Below are positions 7,606 through 9,869 of a stretch of 9,869 nucleotides of DNA, in pieces. The notes under the pieces were generated by a model. It searched no databases. It was not told the origin of the DNA and worked only from the letters and a program-made list of their open reading frames with translations. Location of the stretch: assembly GCA_035604455.1 (NCBI GenBank), contig DATNIM010000056.1, forward strand, positions 1 through 9,869. The letters run 5' to 3'. How positions within the stretch are numbered: position 1 is the first letter of the stretch; the number at the start of each line of letters is the position of its first letter. The position numbers and the translations under genes are program-made. The stretch is from AG25 sp035604455. GTDB taxonomy: Bacteria; Gemmatimonadota; Gemmatimonadetes; Gemmatimonadales; GWC2-71-9.

Positions 7606-8423
7606 GCGGCCTCAGCGTCTACAAGATGACGGGGTCGGGCAACGACTTCGTCGTTGTGGACGGCCGGCATTCGGCCCCGGAGGACTGGACGGCCCAAGAC
7701 ATCGCGACCGTTTGCGCCCGCCGCACCGGCGTCGGGGCGGACGGTCTTGTGTTCTTGAGCCCTGGCTCGACCGACGGCGCCGTGCGGGTGGTGTACTTCA
7801 ATCGCGACGGCTCGCGCGCGGTCTGCGGGAACGCCTGCCTCTGCAGTATCCGCCTCGCCGCACACCTGGGAATCGCGAACGGTTTGGGCATGCGCCTCGA
7901 AACGGACGCTGGCATCTTCGAGGGTCGCTCGGTCCGCGACGACCATCGCTGCGAGCTGCGGCTCACAAGTGTGCCGCCCGCGACGTCCGTCCCAACCTCA
8001 ATCCTCGAAGGCAGCGAAGTACGCGCGCTGCTCGTGACCGTCGGCGTGCCGCATCTCGTCGTGCTCGTAAAGGACGTGGCGCCCATTGACGTCGCAGGGC
8101 GGGGTCGGCCGCTCCGGCAACACCCCGTGCTCGGTCCTGAGGGTGCGAACGTGAACTTCGTGTCCCCGGATCCGGCGCGCGGCGACTGGCACATGCGCAC
8201 CTATGAGCGCGGCGTCGAGGCGGAGACGCTGGCGTGCGGGACGGGCGCCGTGGCAGTTGGGTGCGCGCTCGATCAATGGGGGCTCAGCGTACTCCCGATT
8301 TCGATCCGCACCTCGGGCGGCGGCGTGCTCGACGTGCGTGGCCACAAGAACGCGGCGGGCGGTTACGACGACGTGTGGCTTGTCGGGGGTGCCCGCATGG
8401 TCTACCGGGGCGTGGTGGCCTAA
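7587..8423 (+). CDS. dapF: Diaminopimelate epimerase
   Basis: DapF converts LL- to meso-diaminopimelate for peptidoglycan and lysine. The 278-residue product has the N-terminal signature YKMTGSGNDFVVVD (12-25), RRTGVGADG (45-53), FNRDGS then VCGN (71-82) with catalytic Cys80, ANVNFV (187-192), and ERGVEAETLACGTGA (207-221) with catalytic Cys217. Both thiols of the two-base racemisation mechanism are therefore present. After the first cysteine the sequence is CGNACLC, where Escherichia coli has CGNGARC. The start is not marked by a strong ribosome site. The GTG at 7587 is chosen because the ATG at 7626 would remove the first beta strand (VYK) and the open frame before 7587 lies in the upstream gene. 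This gives a 19-nt overlap with the GT2 gene and the usual family length. It is the last gene of the + strand unit. Confidence 0.95.
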   Translation: MVGAHLSGLSVYKMTGSGNDFVVVDGRHSAPEDWTAQDIATVCARRTGVGADGLVFLSPGSTDGAVRVVYFNRDGSRAVCGNACLCSIRLAAHLGIANGLGMRLETDAGIFEGRSVRDDHRCELRLTSVPPATSVPTSILEGSEVRALLVTVGVPHLVVLVKDVAPIDVAGRGRPLRQHPVLGPEGANVNFVSPDPARGDWHMRTYERGVEAETLACGTGAVAVGCALDQWGLSVLPISIRTSGGGVLDVRGHKNAAGGYDDVWLVGGARMVYRGVVA

Positions 8424-8442
8424 AATCGAGCTACTGTTTCTT

Positions 8443-8457
8443 CGGCGGACCTCGCCG
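8443..8457 (+). terminator. Weak terminator-like hairpin after dapF
   Basis: CGGCG and CGCCG form a 5-bp stem around a 5-nt loop, 20 nt after the dapF stop. It is followed only by TTAGAT and not by a true T run, so an intrinsic terminator is possible but poorly supported. Confidence 0.3.
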
Positions 8458-8508
8458 TTAGATCGCCCTTCCGTCTGTTCAACTCTGCCTTCCGCACCAG
8501 CTTCTGGA

Positions 8509-8661
8509 TCAGTCGAGCGTAATCCCGATGTGGGCCTTCATGAAGCACATAGGCCCATTCACCTCGTAAACCGGTTCAGCCCGTTCCATAGCTGCCGTCA
8601 CGTCCGGGACGGCCTTCAACAAGGGCCCGTAAGTCCTCAGCGGCCCTGAAATGCGCCACGG
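8509..8661 (-). pseudogene. Possible decayed reading frame in the dapF/TPR intergenic region
   Basis: The minus strand is open for 50 codons between stops at 8664 and 8511. It reads like real protein: GPLLKAVPDVTAAMERAEP, then VYEVNGPMCFMKAHIGITLD before TGA, with mostly G or C in third positions. The only internal ATG leaves 26 residues. A second minus-strand frame continues toward 8426 as DYARLIQKLVRKAELNRRK and ends at TAG, but is broken upstream by TGA. This could be a frameshifted gene remnant left by insertion or deletion at this junction, or chance openness in GC-rich DNA. No family was recognised. Confidence 0.25.
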
Positions 8662-8709
8662 CTAGTGGGGGAATGCGGGGGCGGGTTGTGCACATTTACA
8701 CGCGCCTCA

Positions 8710-8737
8710 ACTTAACATAACCCTTCTTATACGAAGT
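8710..8737 (-). other. dif: XerCD dif-like recombination site
   Basis: On the minus strand this 28-bp site has an 11-bp XerC-type arm ACTTCGTATAA, a 6-bp centre GAAGGG and an 11-bp XerD-type arm TTATGTTAAGT. The XerD arm matches the Escherichia coli dif arm at 10 of 11 positions and the XerC arm matches at 7 of 11. The ATAA-6-TTAT core is exact. The arms are inverted repeats, and the symmetry extends two bases further out on each side. dif is where XerCD resolves chromosome dimers at the replication terminus, and it is also an entry site for elements that borrow XerCD. The centre is not the palindromic TGTATA-like hexamer of many chromosomal sites, so a plasmid- or element-borne version is an alternative. 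Confidence 0.7.
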
Positions 8738-8761
8738 TGTCGCAGGTAAGAAATCAGCACC

Positions 8762-9445
8762 CTAGGGGGCGCCAGCGCTCCTCGTCAACTCGCCGACCCG
8801 CACCTTGGCCTCGGTCAAGACCTGGGTCGAGTCCATGCCCGAGATGATCGTGTGGTAGTCCGCGAGAGCTTTCGCCGTGTCGCCAGCCGCAGACCAGACC
8901 CGCCCCGCTTCGGAGAGGTACTGGCCCTGCTGGTAGGGGTACACGGCGTGGCTGGCGGCGGTCTCATAGGCCGTGGCGGCCTCCCTGAGGTGCCCCGCGT
9001 TCTCGTTGGACACTCCGAGCAGGCCGTAGGCCTGGGATTGGTAGTCCCGGCCCAGCGTCGGGGCGACCTTATTGAGCAGATCGATGGCTTGCTGGGTCTG
9101 GCCCTGAGCCAGCCGCACCTGAGCCATGAGGATATTGGCCTCGGAGGCAGCCTTGGTACCGGAATAGTTTTCCACGAGACGTGCAAGTTCGCTCGCGGCA
9201 AGTGGATAATTGCGTGACTCCAAAGCCAGCCGTCCCTGACTGAGACGCTGGCTCGCCGCCGCCTCGACCCGGTTTCGCGACACGATCGTCCACCATCCCA
9301 GGCCACCGCCCGCCACCAGCGCCACTCCGAGCCCGATGGCCAGATTCCTGTTGCCCTTGGCCCAGCTGACGACCCATGCAATCGCAGCCGGGAGCTCACT
9401 CGGCGGCGCCGCGGGCGCAGCCTGCGGTTTGACGGACGTGGTCAT
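8762..9445 (-). CDS. Single-pass membrane protein with TPR domain (YfgM/TPR_21-like)
   Basis: This 227-residue protein has a Pro/Ala-rich cytosolic N-terminus, one membrane helix (about 34-55, NLAIGLGVALVAGGGLGWW) and an exterior helical domain of about four TPR-like units. These are RLSQGRLALESRNYPLAASE, then ILMAQVRLAQGQTQQAIDLL, GLLGVSNENAGHLREAATAY and VWSAAGDTAKALADYHTI. The design matches the YfgM-type family, whose E. coli member binds SecYEG and periplasmic chaperones; an equivalent role is inferred only. The ATG at 9445 is preferred over the GTG at 9481, which sits just 6 nt after the tRNA; AAAGGGA lies about 11 nt before the ATG. The gene follows tRNA-Arg on the same strand and may be co-transcribed with it. 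Its stop is 24 nt from the dif-like site. Confidence 0.82.
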   Translation of the reverse strand: MTTSVKPQAAPAAPPSELPAAIAWVVSWAKGNRNLAIGLGVALVAGGGLGWWTIVSRNRVEAAASQRLSQGRLALESRNYPLAASELARLVENYSGTKAASEANILMAQVRLAQGQTQQAIDLLNKVAPTLGRDYQSQAYGLLGVSNENAGHLREAATAYETAASHAVYPYQQGQYLSEAGRVWSAAGDTAKALADYHTIISGMDSTQVLTEAKVRVGELTRSAGAP

Positions 9446-9487
9446 GCGGTCGGAGATCCCTTTCCAAGCGTTTGCCCGCACCCCAAG

Positions 9488-9561
9488 TGCCCCTGGGGTG
9501 ACTCGAACACCCGGCCAACGGTTTAGGAAACCGCTGCTCTATCCACCTGAGCTACAGGGGC
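9488..9561 (-). tRNA. tRNA-Arg (anticodon CCT)
   Basis: This is a 74-nt cloverleaf on the minus strand. The acceptor stem is GCCCCTG/CAGGGGC, the D-stem is GCTC/GAGC with a standard loop, the anticodon stem is GCGGT/ACCGT around TTCCTAA (anticodon CCT, reading AGG), the variable loop is 5 nt, and the T-stem GGGTG/CACCC surrounds TTCGAGT. The discriminator base is A. CCA is not encoded; the genome reads CTT next. T8, A9 and G10 double as the stop codon of the upstream recombinase gene. No clear promoter was found just upstream, inside the recombinase frame. Confidence 0.97.
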
Positions 9562-9869
9562 GTTGTTGTCGCGGTTGAACTTAGCGATTCGGCGGGGCGA
9601 GTGGGAGGCTCGGACTTGGCCGTAACTTGGCCATAGCGCTTGGCGACGGCACGGGAGAGATCGGCCTCGTCGATGATGTTGTAGCGGTCGAACATGGAGC
9701 GGGACCGCCAGCCGGCGAGCCGCATGATCTCGCCCTCCGAGACCCCGGCCCGGCGCATCTCGCGGGCGAACGTCCGCCGCAGGTCGTGCACGAGCCGCCC
9801 CTTGAGCCCCGCCCGCCTACAGGCCCGGGCCCACGCCCGCCGGAAGCTCTTAATCGGCTTCCCGTCGCG
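9552..9869 (-). CDS. Tyrosine recombinase/integrase, C-terminal part (5' end outside window)
   Basis: This is the last 105 residues of a phage-type integrase; the frame runs off the window with no start. Visible catalytic residues, numbered from the window edge, are His28 and Arg31 in HDLRRTFARE, Trp54 in RLAGWRSRS (where most family members have His, as in Cre W315), and the nucleophile Tyr63 in MFDRYN. The lead-in KSFRRAWARACRRAG is also typical of the family. The upstream Arg and Lys lie outside. The GW motif and tail differ from XerC/XerD, which have GH, so this is more likely the integrase of an integrative element than the host Xer enzyme. A low-complexity tail (TATTTPL) ends at a TAG that lies inside tRNA-Arg, a 10-nt overlap. 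The element, if intact, extends beyond the right edge. Confidence 0.92.
   Translation of the reverse strand, partial: RDGKPIKSFRRAWARACRRAGLKGRLVHDLRRTFAREMRRAGVSEGEIMRLAGWRSRSMFDRYNIIDEADLSRAVAKRYGQVTAKSEPPTRPAESLSSTATTTPL

Larger units (their letters stand above)
8424..8761. other. 338-bp intergenic region between convergent dapF and the TPR gene
   Basis: This is the longest gene-free stretch. It holds the weak hairpin at 8443-8457, the possible minus-strand frame remnant at 8509-8661, and a notably AT-richer tail (about 8690-8760) that contains the dif-like site. Another short inverted repeat (CCGTC at 8595-8599 with GACGG at 8608-8612) has no T run. No convincing RNA gene was seen. Confidence 0.6.

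Noticed and set aside
8728..8740. A 12 of 13 match to one loxP arm
   Set aside because: The partner arm and 8-bp spacer of loxP are absent. The same bases are better explained as one arm of the 28-bp dif-like site with a 6-bp centre.
9446..9481. GTG start at 9481 for the TPR protein
   Set aside because: It sits only 6 nt from the tRNA 3' end with no ribosome site. The ATG at 9445 has a purine-rich stretch upstream and gives a normal cytosolic N-terminus.
1..9869. CRISPR array, insertion sequence, riboswitch or rRNA
   Set aside because: No regularly spaced identical repeats, no transposase frame with terminal inverted repeats, no conserved riboswitch core and no rRNA sequence was seen on either strand. 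The only spaced repeats are protein-coding propeller blades.

Overview
The window is high-GC bacterial DNA with tightly packed genes, GTG starts and overlapping stops and starts. No ribosomal marker is present, so the lineage is uncertain. The Cys-paired RCC1-type propeller lipoprotein, the CGNAxLCSxRLA form of diaminopimelate epimerase and the YfhO - Dpm1-like GT2 - dapF order suggest a diderm soil-type lineage, Gemmatimonadota or a neighbouring phylum. That placement is inference.

Layout. Bases 1-1443 (+): the 3' part of an FkbM-type methyltransferase, then an ATP-pyrophosphatase of the Dph6/ATP_bind_4 family. Bases 1444-2817 (-): a secreted, probably lipid-anchored, seven-repeat RCC1-like propeller, convergent with the ATPase gene with no spacer between the two stop codons. 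Bases 2818-2984: a short divergent control region. Bases 2985-8423 (+): a compact five-gene unit of class I methyltransferase, UPF0104/LPG-synthase-type membrane protein, YfhO-family GT-C membrane protein, polyprenol-phosphate mannose synthase-like GT2, and dapF. The last three junctions are overlaps of 4, 8 and probably 19 nt. Bases 8424-8761: a mostly non-coding stretch holding a weak terminator-like hairpin, a possible decayed reading frame, and a good match to a XerCD dif site. Bases 8762-9869 (-): a membrane-anchored TPR protein, tRNA-Arg(CCU), and the C-terminal part of a tyrosine recombinase whose stop codon lies inside the tRNA gene.

How it fits together. The middle unit looks like an envelope glycosylation module. 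A GT2 enzyme charges polyprenyl phosphate with a sugar, the UPF0104 membrane protein is a candidate for lipid-carrier handling or flipping, and YfhO is the likely extracytoplasmic GT-C transferase. This parallels the CsbB/GtcA/YfhO set of Bacillus. dapF supplies meso-diaminopimelate for peptidoglycan and lysine.

The right end looks like a recombination hot spot: a dif-like site lies about 750 bp from a tRNA gene that abuts an integrase. The most unusual observations are the dif-like site and the integrase-tRNA overlap, in which the TAG stop codon is formed by tRNA residues U8-A9-G10.
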